A DNA stretch of 32,967 nt from Pseudomonadota bacterium (GTDB lineage: Bacteria; Pseudomonadota; Alphaproteobacteria; Rhizobiales; Xanthobacteraceae), in contig JAEYAU010000068.1 of assembly GCA_023404705.1 (NCBI GenBank), forward strand, positions 1 to 32,967. Reading direction: 5' to 3'. Within the stretch, counting starts at the first letter, position 1. Each line of letters begins with the position of its first letter. The notes under the pieces were generated by a model that saw only the letters and a list, made by a program, of their open reading frames with translations, was not told the origin of the DNA and searched no databases. This document shows positions 32,645-32,967 of the stretch, one piece after another. Position numbers and translations under genes: made by a program.

Positions 32645-32967
32645 ATGATCAAGACCGTTCTGACCCTGGTGCGTGGGGCGGCTGCGGCCGCCGAGGAAGA
32701 GCTGACGGACCGCAGCGCGCTGATGATCCTGGATCAGCAGATCCGCGACGCCACGGCCGCAATCGAGCGCAGCAAGCGGGCGCTGGCGCTCGCGATCGCC
32801 CAGGACGAGGCGGAGGGAAAGCGCCTGGAGGCGACGCTCGCGCGCATTGCGGACCTCGAGATGCGCACCGTCGCGGCGCTCACGGCCGGGCGCGAGGACC
32901 TGGCGCAGGAAGCCGCGGAAGCGATCGCCCTGATGGAAGCCGACCGCGACGCCATCAAGGCGGCGCG
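32645..32967 (+). CDS. PspA/IM30 family protein, N-terminal part (3' end outside window)
   Basis: The frame is open from ATG 32645 (GAGGAG at 32633-32638) to the window end, giving 107 residues of a longer protein. The sequence 'IKTVLTLVRGAAAAAEEELT', 'DRSALMILDQQIRDATAAIE' and 'RSKRALALAIAQDEAEGKRL' is the amphipathic N-terminal helix plus long coiled coil of the PspA/IM30 (ESCRT-III-like) family. These proteins coat and stabilise stressed inner membranes. The 'A.EE..D....ILDQQIRDA' opening is closer to the YjfJ-type branch than to classical PspA; that branch is often followed by YjfK/YjfL-type genes, which lie beyond this window. Expression should be controlled by the divergent TetR regulator through the three operators, rather than by sigma-54/PspF; this is inferred from the sites. 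Confidence 0.85.
   Translation, partial: MIKTVLTLVRGAAAAAEEELTDRSALMILDQQIRDATAAIERSKRALALAIAQDEAEGKRLEATLARIADLEMRTVAALTAGREDLAQEAAEAIALMEADRDAIKAA

Overview
The window is GC-rich, densely coding DNA with the codon use and gene content of an alphaproteobacterium of the Hyphomicrobiales (Bradyrhizobium, Xanthobacteraceae or a relative). The evidence is a rhizobial-type glycerol ABC transporter locus, secreted DUF3108 and DUF2259 proteins, two YkuD L,D-transpeptidases, a giant DUF5801/RTX protein, and a TetR gene divergent from a PspA/IM30 gene. I saw no tRNA, rRNA, insertion sequence, prophage gene or CRISPR array. No gene-free stretch exceeds 300 bases.

Layout. Bases 1-405 hold the end of a LuxR-type HTH regulator. 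Bases 590-1356 hold a short-chain dehydrogenase broken by what looks like a 4-base deletion in its NNAG motif. A secreted protein of unknown function follows. Bases 2503-11144 are a complete glycerol uptake and oxidation unit: the DeoR-family repressor glpR, then same-strand glpD, two ATPases (glpS, glpT), two permeases (glpP, glpQ), a small DUF2160 membrane protein (glpU) and the binding protein (glpV), closed by a strong terminator. Several TTTCG/CGAAA inverted repeats upstream of glpR and glpD are the likely GlpR operators. The two ATPases have complementary defects, so only one composite ATP site should be canonical. Glycerol kinase is not in the window.

Next come an aldonolactone-oxidase-like flavoprotein and another secreted unknown protein. 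On the minus strand lies a 2449-residue secreted RTX/DUF5801 protein with a type I secretion C-terminus but no secretion genes nearby. Its leader region holds two strong inverted repeats. Upstream of it, also on the minus strand, is a PEP mutase/isocitrate lyase superfamily enzyme, probably an oxaloacetate decarboxylase.

From 22.3 kb the plus strand carries two secreted DUF proteins, an L,D-transpeptidase with a second, non-catalytic YkuD-like copy, a patatin-like lipase and a luciferase-like flavin oxidoreductase. These are followed by a translationally coupled pair (small ferredoxin-fold protein plus an ECF sigma factor with a fused SnoaL-like domain), a cupin, a ChaA-type cation/proton antiporter, and a second L,D-transpeptidase with a Pro/Gln/Tyr-rich linker. 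The window ends with a TetR repressor divergent from a PspA/IM30 gene (cut by the window edge). Three copies of a TGAACgwTGTTCA palindrome lie between those two.

I did not find a clearly unprecedented multi-gene system. The strongest leads are the asymmetric GlpS/GlpT ATPase pair, the ECF/SnoaL module with its tandem upstream repeat, the triple-operator TetR/PspA switch, and the orphan giant RTX protein with its structured leader.
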